Positions 33,948 through 43,180 of a stretch of 64,000 nt of DNA are shown here, piece after piece. Made by a program: the position numbers and the translations under genes. The notes under the pieces were generated by a model. That model saw only the letters and a list, made by a program, of their open reading frames with translations, had not been told where the DNA came from and made no database searches. Location of the stretch: positions 4,224,001 to 4,288,000 of the forward strand of contig NZ_CP014167.1 of NCBI RefSeq assembly GCF_001685395.1, written 5' to 3'. Every line of letters begins with the position of its first letter. Positions within the stretch are counted from its first letter, which is position 1. This DNA comes from Paenibacillus yonginensis. GTDB lineage: Bacteria; Bacillota; Bacilli; Paenibacillales; Paenibacillaceae.

Positions 33948-35690
33948 ATGATTAGAAAGTTTTTTATTGGCATGGCTGTAACTGCACTAGCGACAGGATA
34001 CATAGTGACTACAACAGCCTCCGCCGCATTGCCAACCTACGGAGAAGAGTGGCAGAACGCAGAAACAACACAACAAAACGTAAGCTTCACCGATCTTCCA
34101 TCGACACATTGGGCTTACAACTACATAGCCGAGATGGTGAACCGCAAAGTAATCAGCGGCTATCCTGACGGCAAATTCAGGCCGAATAACACGATCACAC
34201 GGGCTGAGTTCGCAAAAATCATGGTCACGGCTTCCGGCATCACGCCTAAGAAGGTAAATTATTCTTCCTTCTCCGACATCCCGGCAACCAATTGGGCTTC
34301 GCCATTCGTGGAATCCGTGAAGGACTACATGACTGGTTATCGAACCGCAGACGGCAATTATATCTTTAATCCAACCGCACCAGCAACTCGTGAAGATGTG
34401 GCTGTCGCCCTCGTCAAGCTTAAAGGCTATGACGCTAATCGCCTGCCAGACCAAAGCACCATTGAAGCGATGTTCAAGGACTACGCTGGCATTTCCGAAT
34501 CCGCAAAGAGCTATGTTGCCTTGGCAGTGGAGAATGGGCTTGTATCTGGCTTTCAGGACGAGACGTTCCGTCCGCAGGCGACAATCACCCGTGCAGAAGC
34601 AACCGTTATGCTTTGGAGGGCTTATCAATATGGCAATGACAACAAAGAGATCGGCGGCGGACAGACAACGACGAACCCAACACCAACTACTCCATCCACA
34701 CCAAATCCAACTACACCTGGTTCACCTGCACCGAACACACCTGTAGATCAACCATCTGCATCCACACCATCCGCAAAATTTACGGTAGAAACACTGGTGG
34801 GAGGCTCAGGTGCTGGTGATGTAGATGGGCCTGTGCGGACAGCAAAGATCAATCAGATTGACAGCATGGTCGTAGATAAGAGCAACAATGTCTACTTCCT
34901 CGACAGTCAGAAGATGAAGATACGCAAATTCAATAGCTCTAACGGTACAGTTGAGACATTCAAGACAATCAATCAGGATTTCAATTGGGATTACAAGGAT
35001 GCAGATGGGAATGCGAAGCACTATGACTACAAAAATCTCACGCCGCTGAAACTGGCTTACAATCCGGCTAGCAACAAGCTATACCTCGCGGCCAAAGTAT
35101 CTGCAAGAACAATCTTTTATGACATCACAGGGGGAGTCAGCGTAGCGGCCTATGACTTTGACCATGAAGAAGCTCGCTTCGTGGACTTTATTGCTTTTCC
35201 AGATGCGGAAAGCATCCTGTATGGCGTTACTGGCACTCATGAGTCTCATGTTTATGAAGGTAGGTTGAATCAATCTCAGGTCGAGTGTATCGCCAGCAGC
35301 ACAAGCTACAATGCTCTGGATCTGTCCGATTACTATGGCTACGCTCCTGTCGCCGCCGCTCATGCAACTGCAAACAATCTATATGTGTTTGGTCGGAGCA
35401 AAATGTACAATCTGCAACTGTTTCCTGTGAAAGTGGATATGGTTGCTGAATATTCGGATATTCGATTCGACAGTGTAGCTGCATACAACGGGAAGCTGTA
35501 TATGAGCAATGCAGGAACCGTCTACGAAATGGGAACGGGCGGAAATATGACGACCTTCATCAACGAAAATGACTTGATCTACAAGGACGGGACACAGATT
35601 CGCCAGATGAAGCAGATGGACTTCGATAACAGCGGCAATGTCATTTTCTACGACGACGCCAGCAAGTCCATCCGCAGAATCAACCTGTAA
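33948..35690 (+). CDS. SLH-domain surface protein with beta-propeller-like C-terminus
   Basis: Secreted protein of 580 residues. Signal peptide (MIRKFFIGMAVTALATGYIV, cleavage after TASA near residue 27), then three S-layer homology repeats: FTDLPSTHWAYNYI...GYPDGKFRPNNTITRAEFAK, FSDIPATNWASPFVESV, and FKDYAGISESAKSYV...FRPQATITRAEATVML. A Thr/Pro-rich linker follows (about residues 250-285), then a C-terminal domain with repeated strand motifs (NNVYFLDSQKMKIRKFNS, KLYMSNAGTVYEM, GNVIFYDDASKSIRRI) typical of NHL/SMP-30-like propellers. SLH repeats bind pyruvylated secondary wall polymer. AAGGGGG lies upstream of the ATG. It is unusual cargo for such an element. Confidence 0.85.
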   Translation: MIRKFFIGMAVTALATGYIVTTTASAALPTYGEEWQNAETTQQNVSFTDLPSTHWAYNYIAEMVNRKVISGYPDGKFRPNNTITRAEFAKIMVTASGITPKKVNYSSFSDIPATNWASPFVESVKDYMTGYRTADGNYIFNPTAPATREDVAVALVKLKGYDANRLPDQSTIEAMFKDYAGISESAKSYVALAVENGLVSGFQDETFRPQATITRAEATVMLWRAYQYGNDNKEIGGGQTTTNPTPTTPSTPNPTTPGSPAPNTPVDQPSASTPSAKFTVETLVGGSGAGDVDGPVRTAKINQIDSMVVDKSNNVYFLDSQKMKIRKFNSSNGTVETFKTINQDFNWDYKDADGNAKHYDYKNLTPLKLAYNPASNKLYLAAKVSARTIFYDITGGVSVAAYDFDHEEARFVDFIAFPDAESILYGVTGTHESHVYEGRLNQSQVECIASSTSYNALDLSDYYGYAPVAAAHATANNLYVFGRSKMYNLQLFPVKVDMVAEYSDIRFDSVAAYNGKLYMSNAGTVYEMGTGGNMTTFINENDLIYKDGTQIRQMKQMDFDNSGNVIFYDDASKSIRRINL

Positions 35691-35698
35691 TCCATTTG

Positions 35699-35739
35699 AG
35701 AGCGGAGTCGAAGCTACTTGATGGCTTCGCTCTTTTTTT
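35699..35739 (+). terminator. Rho-independent terminator of the SLH gene
   Basis: AGAGC...GAAGC pairs with GCTTCGCTCT with an internal bulge, followed by seven T. Confidence 0.7.
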
Positions 35740-35765
35740 AAAGCAATGTTGAAGGGGGAATCGAA

Positions 35766-36080
35766 ATGAACTTCATTGCAAGAGTCATAGCACAATTTAT
35801 TGGGAGAATTGTCGTCGGCTTTATCATCGTCGGGTTGTTCATCGTATCTTATTTTCTTGTCATGGATTTCGTTGTAGGCGGTTTTGCGGAAGAAAACATG
35901 AATGGAATTCTGATTGTCACAGGCATCTACATATCGGCGTTCTTTTATCTGTTCATTAACACACCAATGAAGTACGCCTTGATTATCACTGCGTTTACCG
36001 GATTAGGTAGTGAGCTTGCCAAGGAGCTTGCAACCGATGCCGCCAAGAAATCCATTCAGGATGAATTGGAGCGGTATTGA
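35766..36080 (+). CDS. Small membrane protein, function unknown
   Basis: 104 residues with two clear membrane helices (about 13-36 and 47-68), the second followed by a short hydrophobic stretch MKYALIITAFTGLG, then a charged cytoplasmic end (ELAKELATDAAKKSIQDELE). GAAGGGGGAA lies eight bases before the ATG. It may be co-transcribed with the next small membrane gene. No family recognised. Confidence 0.6.
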   Translation: MNFIARVIAQFIGRIVVGFIIVGLFIVSYFLVMDFVVGGFAEENMNGILIVTGIYISAFFYLFINTPMKYALIITAFTGLGSELAKELATDAAKKSIQDELERY

Positions 36081-36182
36081 CAGCGATGCGGACGAGAAGA
36101 CGTAGTTGCGGATGACACATATCCGCAGTGGACGATAAATTGCAGAGCAAAAGTACAAGGGGAGAAAGGACTGAATAAACGA

Positions 36183-36374
36183 ATGGAAACAACCGCATTG
36201 ATGCTGAAGATCGTCGGAGCCATTATACAAATTACCAGCATTGCCTACACAATCACAGCAATAGCGAAGAAGAAACGTAAACACATCTGGATTGGCATCG
36301 CTTTGTTTGTTGTTGCATTCCTGCTGCTGAATCAGGCAACGCATATGGAAGATCGGCTTCGCGGCGGCTATTGA
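36183..36374 (+). CDS. Small two-helix membrane protein, function unknown
   Basis: 63 residues: helix about 7-26 (MLKIVGAIIQITSIAYTITA), a basic loop KKKRKH, then helix about 35-50 (IWIGIALFVVAFLLL). AAAGGA lies upstream of the ATG at a somewhat long distance. No family recognised. Confidence 0.5.
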   Translation: METTALMLKIVGAIIQITSIAYTITAIAKKKRKHIWIGIALFVVAFLLLNQATHMEDRLRGGY

Positions 36375-36437
36375 GCCAGAGAGGATTTTAATGAAATGAC
36401 TCTGCGAATGATCAGAGTTGGTCTGGGGTGGATGACA

Positions 36438-37087
36438 ATGAAAATGCGGAGGGTGTATGAGATTGGACTCCTGTTGCTTTGCCAATGGCTCTGACAGGAT
36501 GCTCCATTTTAGAGCGTGTGCTGACTTCTCAGCAGTCTGAACAAAGAGTAACGGACGGCATGTTCACAGAGCTAAATTCAGCAATCATGGAAGGAAATCT
36601 GACCGAGGTACGACGACTACTGGATGGGGGAGCTTCGCCAAACATCGCGGCTGATTATGGAGTTGGATCGGAGTCGATTCCTGTAGGTAACTTGTCGTTG
36701 GCGGTCAACTTCAATGAAGACCCGGTGCCGATGGTGAAGATATTGCTGGAAGCGGGGGCTGATCCGTCAGAAGACTTTCCTGCTATGCACGATGCCATAG
36801 AGAAGGGCAATCTGGAGGTAGTGGAGTTGTTTGCTCAATACAGTGCGGATGTAGATAGCGGTCTGCAATCCGCAGTGATGCTCGCTCAGGTTGCTATTGT
36901 ACGTATGTTGCTGGATCATGGTGCTGATCCGAATAAAGGCGTGACGCTGGCGAGGACGACCTACAATGCAGGTATGCTGAAACTGCTTGAAGAGGCTGGA
37001 GCTACAATCGACAACAGGCCAAGGCATGAAACGCATCTAGAGGACTACATCAAAACAGAAGAAGGTGGGGTTATAAGGATACATTGA
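36438..37087 (+). pseudogene. Ankyrin-repeat lipoprotein with frameshift inside its signal peptide
   Basis: The start at 36438 reads MKMRRVYEIGLLLL and then hits a stop at 36492. The next frame, entered at a TTT run (36478-36480), supplies LPMALTGC, a perfect lipobox, followed by about 195 residues with ankyrin-like repeats (AIMEGNLTEVRRLLDGGASP, MVKILLEAGADPSED, AIEKGNLEVVELFAQYSADV, AIVRMLLDHGADPNKG). One added T restores a continuous lipoprotein. GGGGTGG lies six bases before 36438. The mature part is intact, so the lesion is recent, a sequencing error, or a slippage switch. Confidence 0.7.
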
Positions 37088-37107
37088 GGTGGGCGAGTAA
37101 CATGAAC

Positions 37108-37143
37108 AGCGGAGAGGATGGAGTTTGTCCTTTCCGCTCTTTG
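37108..37143 (+). terminator. Rho-independent terminator of the ankyrin gene
   Basis: AGCGGAGAGGA (37108-37118) pairs with TCCTTTCCGCT (37128-37138) with one wobble, followed by CTTTG. The T run is weak. Confidence 0.6.
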
Positions 37144-37359
37144 CATGTTTATAGGCCATTGCCGCGAGGTTGGATATTCTCAGTTGCACCTATGTTACAA
37201 AACTTTGGTTTAGAGAATATATAGAATAGACACAGAAGTCCGAAGTTTTCTAAGTATATATTAGGAGCACTTTAAAGGCGGGAATTCTGGTGATAATGCG
37301 GTGTATCGGTAAAATCAAAGCAAATCTTATTAAACACGCCCAATAGCATTAATTGATTA

Positions 37360-37761
37360 TTATTTATGGTAGGGATGATTGTGGATAATACGGAATGCTC
37401 GATAAAGTTGCTCAATCAATATAGTTGTTTGCAATCCTTTGTCCATGTCCATTTGACTCAGCATCAGTTTCTCATCGTATGGTGCGGTTTCTGAGCCGAT
37501 AATAATGGAGATATCCGATGTCCCCGAAACTCCTAAATCATTAATCTTCTCCGCAAGTTCCTCTGACGACAGCGATTGCTTGGTGTTGGTCACAACAATC
37601 TTATAGCTGCTGTCACTAAGCTTCTTTTCAAGCTGATCCTCTCTTTTGAGATGAATTAGCTTAATTGTGCAGTATCGACTTAAACGCTTTTCATATTCCT
37701 TTATAGCTTCAAGATAGAACTTTTCTACTTTTTCGCAGATTGTATATATTGTGAACCTCAT
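37360..37761 (-). CDS. Element-encoded short RlmH paralogue
   Basis: 133-residue member of the RlmH SPOUT methyltransferase family, about 26 residues shorter than housekeeping RlmH. Shared features: N-terminal YTICEKVEKFYLEAIKEYEK, SLSSEELAEKINDLG, a SAM-binding-loop region SIIIGSETAPYDEK in place of the housekeeping [10 protein letters not shown], and ILIEQLYRAFRI with the C-terminal PYHK. GAGGT precedes the ATG and an extended -10 promoter lies upstream. AT-rich, unlike the host rlmH. It may methylate the same rRNA position, another RNA, or compensate for the altered tail of the host enzyme; none of these is shown by sequence. Confidence 0.8.
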   Translation of the reverse strand: MRFTIYTICEKVEKFYLEAIKEYEKRLSRYCTIKLIHLKREDQLEKKLSDSSYKIVVTNTKQSLSSEELAEKINDLGVSGTSDISIIIGSETAPYDEKLMLSQMDMDKGLQTTILIEQLYRAFRIIHNHPYHK

Positions 37762-37808
37762 GACGATACCTCAATTTTAATATGGTAATTTATCAAATGA
37801 ATGGAGAT

Positions 37809-37817
37809 ATTATAGCA
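37809..37817 (-). promoter_or_regulatory. Extended -10 promoter of the RlmH paralogue
   Basis: Minus strand TGCTATAAT (TG-N-TATAAT) at 37817-37809, about 50 bp before the start. The -35 region is weak (TTCTGA with 17-bp spacing). Confidence 0.6.
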
Positions 37818-37920
37818 CCTTTCTGTTCTTTTCAGAAATTATATTGCTTCTTAATCGGAGCTGGGATGGTTCTTAAGACCAATAGGAATCGAAAAATAGT
37901 CCGTTTGTACGGGGAAAGGA

Positions 37921-37949
37921 TTGATAAAAAAATAAACAAGAATTAAGAT
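37921..37949 (+). promoter_or_regulatory. Promoter of the ABC-3C operon
   Basis: TTGATA (37921-37926), 17-bp spacer, TAAGAT (37944-37949), ending 23 bp before the first possible start codon of the operon. Confidence 0.6.
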
Positions 37950-37972
37950 AGAATAAGATAGGGAAAATTTGG

Positions 37973-39190
37973 TTGATAGGACAGGGGTTGATTAAAATTA
38001 CTGACTTTTCGGCTAACGCACAGGCTCTGGGATACTTCTACCAGGCCAGATATGCATTATATATGTTATTGAAATCTAATCCTGATTTACATATTTCCAT
38101 TGAAAAACTAGATGACATTGCTTTTGAAAAAGACGGAACTCCTATTGAACTAATCCAAACAAAACATCACATGAATTCTGTTTCTTCTTTAACTAATTCT
38201 TGTTCTGATTTATGGAAGACCATACGTATTTGGAGTACAGCAGTTCAAAATGGTGAAGTCAGCACTGAATCGATAAAATTCACTTTGATTACGACAGGAG
38301 TAGCTCCAGAAGGGTCAATTGCCAGTAAATTGTATCCTTATCAGGAGTATAGGGACGTTCAAACAGCTCTATCACTTCTTAATGAGGTTGCTGAAAAATC
38401 AACAAGCCATTCAAACAGAATGGCATATGAGGTTTTTTTGGGATTATCTGAGATACAACGTGAACAACTAATAAGTTGTGTTTACGTTTTAGATGCTTCT
38501 CCTAATATAGTGGATACAAAAGAAGATATTCTAAGAGAACTAAGGTATGCTACAAGGCCGGAATTTAAGGAAGCCGTCTATCAAAGGTTGGAAGGCATTT
38601 GGTTTAACAAAGTGATACAACACTTATCCAGTGATTCATTGAACACAATTTCGCAAACCGAGATTGTGGATTACATAAATGATCTTCAAGAGCAATTCCA
38701 TCAAGATAATCTACCGATCGACTTTTTAGATTACATTGCTCCCGCAGAAGAATCAATTGCCGAGCACCAAAGAGTTTTTATTGAACAATTAAAATTGGTT
38801 GCAGTTAGTCAGCCTCGTATTCAAAAAGCCATCAGCGACTATTATAGAGCTTATGAGCAGCGTTCAAGGTGGGTAAGGGATGAATTGTTATTTGTAAATG
38901 AACTTGAAATGTATGAGACGCGGTTGATTGATGAATGGGAACGACGTTTTGAAGCTATGAAAGAGGACTTTGAGGATGATTCTGAACCACAAATAAAAAA
39001 GGCTGGAAGAGCACTATTCAACTGGATGGACCAGGAGGCTAATATCCACATTCGCCCACGTTGTACAGAACCATATGTAATGCGTGGGAGTTACCATCTG
39101 CTATCCAACCAACTAAGAGTAGGTTGGCATGCTGACTTTATCAATAGACTTGAGAATATAATAGAAAGATCCTTGGAGGGAGTGAGATGA
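37973..39190 (+). CDS. ABC-three-component system effector with N-terminal nuclease-like domain
   Basis: 405-residue protein. The N-terminus GYFYQARYALYMLL, ISIEKLDDIAFEKDG and ELIQTKHH follows the pattern E...D-D...E/Q-x-K of PD-(D/E)xK nucleases of the Cap4/DUF4297 type. The remainder matches the helical C-terminal region of ABC-3C system proteins, ending WHADFINRLENIIE. In these systems, described as predicted anti-phage conflict systems, such proteins are the effectors released or activated by the ABC ATPase. It starts with TTG at 37973 or 37988; AGGA at 37978 favours the latter. It overlaps the middle-component gene by four bases. Confidence 0.75.
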   Translation: MIGQGLIKITDFSANAQALGYFYQARYALYMLLKSNPDLHISIEKLDDIAFEKDGTPIELIQTKHHMNSVSSLTNSCSDLWKTIRIWSTAVQNGEVSTESIKFTLITTGVAPEGSIASKLYPYQEYRDVQTALSLLNEVAEKSTSHSNRMAYEVFLGLSEIQREQLISCVYVLDASPNIVDTKEDILRELRYATRPEFKEAVYQRLEGIWFNKVIQHLSSDSLNTISQTEIVDYINDLQEQFHQDNLPIDFLDYIAPAEESIAEHQRVFIEQLKLVAVSQPRIQKAISDYYRAYEQRSRWVRDELLFVNELEMYETRLIDEWERRFEAMKEDFEDDSEPQIKKAGRALFNWMDQEANIHIRPRCTEPYVMRGSYHLLSNQLRVGWHADFINRLENIIERSLEGVR

Positions 39191-39678
39191 AGTCTTGGTA
39201 TGAGCGTCCTCAGGAGATTGCATATCTTTTAAATCCAGCCTTTTGTGGTGAAGTTATTCGTCGGAGTATCACAAAATACTACGAGAATACAGATATACCA
39301 TTTCAGTATCCTCTTTTGTATTTAATACTACCTATTGTATTACATAGAGTGACAAGGGATAAATTCCCCTCTTCTAGCCGTAAGCAGATGCATGTTTGGT
39401 TACAAGAAAACCAGAGCGTTCGTATAGGCTTTGCAAGCAGGGCAAAGGAATTAGTTCCGATTACTAAAGAGTCAGTTATCTTTTTAATGCAGTTAGATGC
39501 GTTGGCAATTGATAATAATGGAAACGTTCAAGTGCCTAAATATAGAAAAGTGAAATTAGATGGACATACAGATGGTGAGATAGCCGAGATAATGAATAAG
39601 GCAGAAATGATAGGTAAATGGTTTTCTCGTGCAGGAACTGTCTCAACAATATACACCATGTGGGGAGTGAAACCTTAA
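39187..39678 (+). CDS. ABC-three-component system middle component
   Basis: 163-residue protein between effector and ATPase, the position and size of the 'middle component' of ABC-3C systems. Features: YLLNPAFCGEVIRRSI near the N-terminus, LLYLILPIVLHRVTRDKFPS, and a C-terminal KAEMIGKWFSRAGTVSTIYT motif common to these adaptors. GGAGGG lies in the end of the effector gene; translation is coupled (ATGA overlap). It probably bridges ATPase and effector. Confidence 0.75.
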   Translation: MKSWYERPQEIAYLLNPAFCGEVIRRSITKYYENTDIPFQYPLLYLILPIVLHRVTRDKFPSSSRKQMHVWLQENQSVRIGFASRAKELVPITKESVIFLMQLDALAIDNNGNVQVPKYRKVKLDGHTDGEIAEIMNKAEMIGKWFSRAGTVSTIYTMWGVKP

Positions 39679-39679
39679 A

Positions 39680-41608
39680 TTGCAGATACTGGAGATCGTG
39701 TTATATAGCCACAAAGGGCAAAAACGAGTTGTAAATTTTGAACCTGGGAAAGTCAATATTATTACGGGTAGTTCAGGTACTGGAAAGTCGGCATTAATTG
39801 AGATTGTTGAATACTGCTTGGGTAGAGGAAAATGCCTCGTTCCCGAGGGAATTATTCGTGATACAGTTTCATGGTATGGAGTAAGATTGAAGTTTGAATC
39901 TGATGAAGTATTTATCGGGAGAGCTAATCCAGCAAAATCAGCTCTTAGCACAAATGCATCTTATTTGGAAATAGGTAGTGTAGTTCCTAGCCCAGATAGT
40001 ATCCCTGTAGCAAACACAACTAGCGATGCAATCTCGGACTTCTTGACACAGAAGATAGGAATTTCACCTAATATTCATACGCCCCCTATTGGACAAACAA
40101 GAGATGCATTAGAAGCAAATATTAAACATGCTCTTTTTTACTGCTTCCAGCAACAAGACGAAATCGCAAGTAAGAGATATCTATTCCATAGACAATCTGA
40201 AGACTTTATGAAACAAACAATAAAAGATACTCTGCCTTACTTTTTAGGAGCTATTCAAGAAGATAGGTTAGCATTAGAGCAAGAACTAGCTCGTTCTAAA
40301 CGGGAATTGAAGAAAGCGGAGCAAATACTAAAAGAAGCTGAATTGATAAGAGGAGAGGGCGTTAGTAAGGCGGTTGGCCTACTCTCAGAAGCACGTGAAG
40401 TTGGTTTAATTGATGCCGCGGCAAACTACCAAAATATCGCATTAGTCGAACTGGTAAGGTTGCTACAACCTTTATCAGAATGGAAACCAGGAGAAGTTGA
40501 GTTTCCTGGAGCTGAAAAGTTAACTCAACTTCAAGTTGAGCTTCATAGAACTAGAATTGATTACAATGAGAAAACTGAGGCAATTAGGGCTGCGAGAACT
40601 TTTGTCAATGAAGCAAATGGATACGCTGAAGAAGTACAGCAACAAGAATTTAGACTGGAGTCAATAAACTTATTTAATACGGGTAACCATGATCCTAACA
40701 CTTGTCCACTATGCTCTAGTTACGTGGAAGAATTAGCACCTCATGCTACTGCAATTAGTAATTCATTGCAACAGGTGAGAGAAAACTTGGAAACCGCTGT
40801 GAAAGAGCGACCGAGATTGAGGGAATACATTGAGAATCTGGAGAGGGAGCAAGAAGGATTATTAAAAAGGATTCAAGAATTGAATCAAGAGATTGACGGC
40901 ATTTTTCGAGAACAGACTGCAGCTAGACAGCTACGCGATTTGAATGTTAGGCGTGGTAGAGTAGCAGGGCGTATTAGCTTATGGCTAGAGAGTGTTAATG
41001 TAGACAATGACATAACTAAATACGTGGAAGCAGTAAATCAAGCTAAACAAAAAGTAATCCTATTAGAAAGTCAATTAGATGAGGAAAATAAACAAGAAAG
41101 ATTGCAATCAATTTTAAATCGAATTGGAATTCAAATGACAGAATGGTCTAATAATTTAAATTTGGAGCATAGTGGCGATCCTGTAAGGTTTGATCTGACC
41201 AATGTCACGGTAGTAATAGATAGAGAAGACAGACCAATAACTTTAGAAAGAATGGGTAGTGGGCAGAATTGGGTAGCATATCATTTGTTGGTGCATTTGG
41301 CACTTCACAAATTTCTTGTTCAACACAGCAGACCAGTACCTAGATTTTTATTTTTGGATCAACCTACACAGGTTTATTATCCTAGGGATCAAGACAGCGA
41401 ACTTCTTGGCTCTATAAACCATCTTATTGATGATGATAAATTGGCAGTAAGAAGGATGTTTGACCTTATATTCAATGTTATTGAGAGCCTTTCGCCAAAC
41501 TTTCAAGTAATTATAACAGACCATGCAGACTTGGCGGATTCTAGGTTCCAATCTGCTGTTGTGGAACGATGGAGAGGAGATGCATTAATTCCAGACGATT
41601 GGCGGTAG
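39680..41608 (+). CDS. DUF3732-type ABC ATPase of the ABC-3C system
   Basis: 642-residue SMC/RecN-like ATPase, the sensor-motor of the ABC-3C defence triad. Walker A GSSGTGKSALIE (about residue 30), long coiled coil (about 195-480) interrupted by a zinc-hook-like CPLC at about residue 337, signature region MGSGQNWVAYH, Walker B RFLFLDQPTQVYYP and H-loop region IITDHADL. The TTG start at 39680 follows the middle component's stop by one base. The three genes form one operon; a separate promoter candidate follows. Confidence 0.85.
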   Translation: MQILEIVLYSHKGQKRVVNFEPGKVNIITGSSGTGKSALIEIVEYCLGRGKCLVPEGIIRDTVSWYGVRLKFESDEVFIGRANPAKSALSTNASYLEIGSVVPSPDSIPVANTTSDAISDFLTQKIGISPNIHTPPIGQTRDALEANIKHALFYCFQQQDEIASKRYLFHRQSEDFMKQTIKDTLPYFLGAIQEDRLALEQELARSKRELKKAEQILKEAELIRGEGVSKAVGLLSEAREVGLIDAAANYQNIALVELVRLLQPLSEWKPGEVEFPGAEKLTQLQVELHRTRIDYNEKTEAIRAARTFVNEANGYAEEVQQQEFRLESINLFNTGNHDPNTCPLCSSYVEELAPHATAISNSLQQVRENLETAVKERPRLREYIENLEREQEGLLKRIQELNQEIDGIFREQTAARQLRDLNVRRGRVAGRISLWLESVNVDNDITKYVEAVNQAKQKVILLESQLDEENKQERLQSILNRIGIQMTEWSNNLNLEHSGDPVRFDLTNVTVVIDREDRPITLERMGSGQNWVAYHLLVHLALHKFLVQHSRPVPRFLFLDQPTQVYYPRDQDSELLGSINHLIDDDKLAVRRMFDLIFNVIESLSPNFQVIITDHADLADSRFQSAVVERWRGDALIPDDWR

Positions 41609-41628
41609 ACTCATCTATACTTAAATCG

Positions 41629-41656
41629 TTGTTATCACAAAATGATTGATTAATAC
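41629..41656 (+). promoter_or_regulatory. Promoter candidate for the 4-TM/helicase genes
   Basis: TTGTTA (41629-41634), 16-bp spacer, TAATAC (41651-41656), about 100 bp before the 4-TM gene. Confidence 0.35.
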
Positions 41657-41752
41657 GAACAATAGATTGAACAGACGGGATCCAAATTAATAAAGAACTA
41701 TTTTCCACAATGGTATGGGGTGAGGTCTTCGCTTAAGAGTGTGAGGATGCAT

Positions 41753-43103
41753 ATGAAGAATACAAAAAAATTATTGTTAAAAGAGTCTACATTATTAGTA
41801 GATCTTGCATTCATTTTCTTTATTTTATGTGGAGTTAGCACAATATTTGTTATCTATACCCCAAAAGAAGTATTAGTTAGAATAATTGAATGGAATCGTG
41901 ATTTGGAGTGGTCACAAAATTGGTGGGGACTGTATACAGTCTATTTAATTGAAGCTTTTTTAATTTCTTTTTTTTGGGATTTAATATTGTACAGGTTCTT
42001 TTTTGTAACAAACTTTTTCTATAGAGAGTTAACGAATCGATTAATTAAGAAAAGATGGTTGATAGTTAAATTGATTCGAATAAAATATGGCTTTGATAAG
42101 ATATACTACTACTTAAGACCCGGGATGATTAAAAGTTCTAGTACGAGTGATAAAGAATTAATTGATGAGATAACGGCTCCTAAAGTATATGAATGGATTA
42201 AGTTTCTGTTCTTCGTAGTAATATCATTTCATTCATTACTAGCTGGTATTTTAACATTTTTAACCTATGAAGGATCCCCAATAGGTAAAGTTATTAGTTA
42301 TAGCAAAGATAAATGGGGGGAGGGGCTTCATTTTTTATTAGACAACTTAACGAAATTATCTGCGGTTGTGGTGTTTGTGTTGTTAATTTTCTTATGGTAT
42401 TTCGTAAGTAAATATGGTGTGACAAGAAGAGCCATCGCCCAGGCTAATAAGAAGAAATTAGAAGATGTTATACAGTTATTTAGAAAACTGGATGAACCAA
42501 TTAGTAAAGTTATTTTGAAGGGCTCCGAAAATATTCAATATGCTTTTAACTGTTATGATCTAATTCAAGAGTTTTGGGTTTTCAATAAATACCCGAATGT
42601 ATTTATAAAGAGTCATAGAAATTACTTAATAACAGAGTGGGAAAGAGAAGGCTCAAATTATTTTTTATTCAACGATATTGCTGAAATAGATGATGTAATT
42701 AAAGGCCTTGAAATTCTAAATTCCCCAGAAAATAAAAAATTCACATATTGGTTTTCAAGGTACAGATTTGAACTGGTAAGGTTTATAAACATGACAAGCA
42801 TTCGCGTTGATAAGTTAGGGACATACGATAGACTCCTTTTCACTAAAAAAGGATTTAGCAGCATTACAGAAAAAAAAACCTTCAAGATTTGTTGTTAAAG
42901 ATGAAAACGTTAAACATATGAATGTAGAAAAACTAAAAGATGAAAAAGACTTTTTTATCCGTTATGTGCTGAATAGAAATATTATCGAAGGAATAGAATT
43001 ACTTTATGCTTTTTATAGATACATTGAAACATTGAATAAAGTAATGCACATTGAATCAGATAAGCTTGGTAGGGGAATTCGACTATTTACTGGTAAGGAA
43101 TAA
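41753..43103 (+). pseudogene. Four-TM membrane protein interrupted at an A9 tract
   Basis: Starts at 41753 (GAGG six bases upstream). Four hydrophobic segments: VDLAFIFFILCGVSTIFVIY, YTVYLIEAFLISFFWDLILY, FLFFVVISFHSLLAGILTFL and LSAVVVFVLLIFLWYFVSK, with a charged cytoplasmic domain after the fourth. The frame ends at 42898 shortly after a run of nine A (42870-42878). Reading one base later continues as KKKPSRFVVKDENVKHMNVE and through another 60 residues to 43103, giving about 449 residues in total. One A fewer would restore one protein. Either a disrupted gene, a slippage-controlled gene or a homopolymer error. No family recognised. Confidence 0.65.
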
Positions 43104-43180
43104 GGTGGATGCTCTTATCAGCATGAATTGATGCATAATGTAAAAATTATATGGAGGCATAAACTATCAGGGGGATAAAT

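Noticed and set aside
37360..37380. The CCATAAATAA end of the RlmH paralogue as a second attachment site
   Set aside because: It does not share the GAACCGTATC core, and no matching partner was found in the window.
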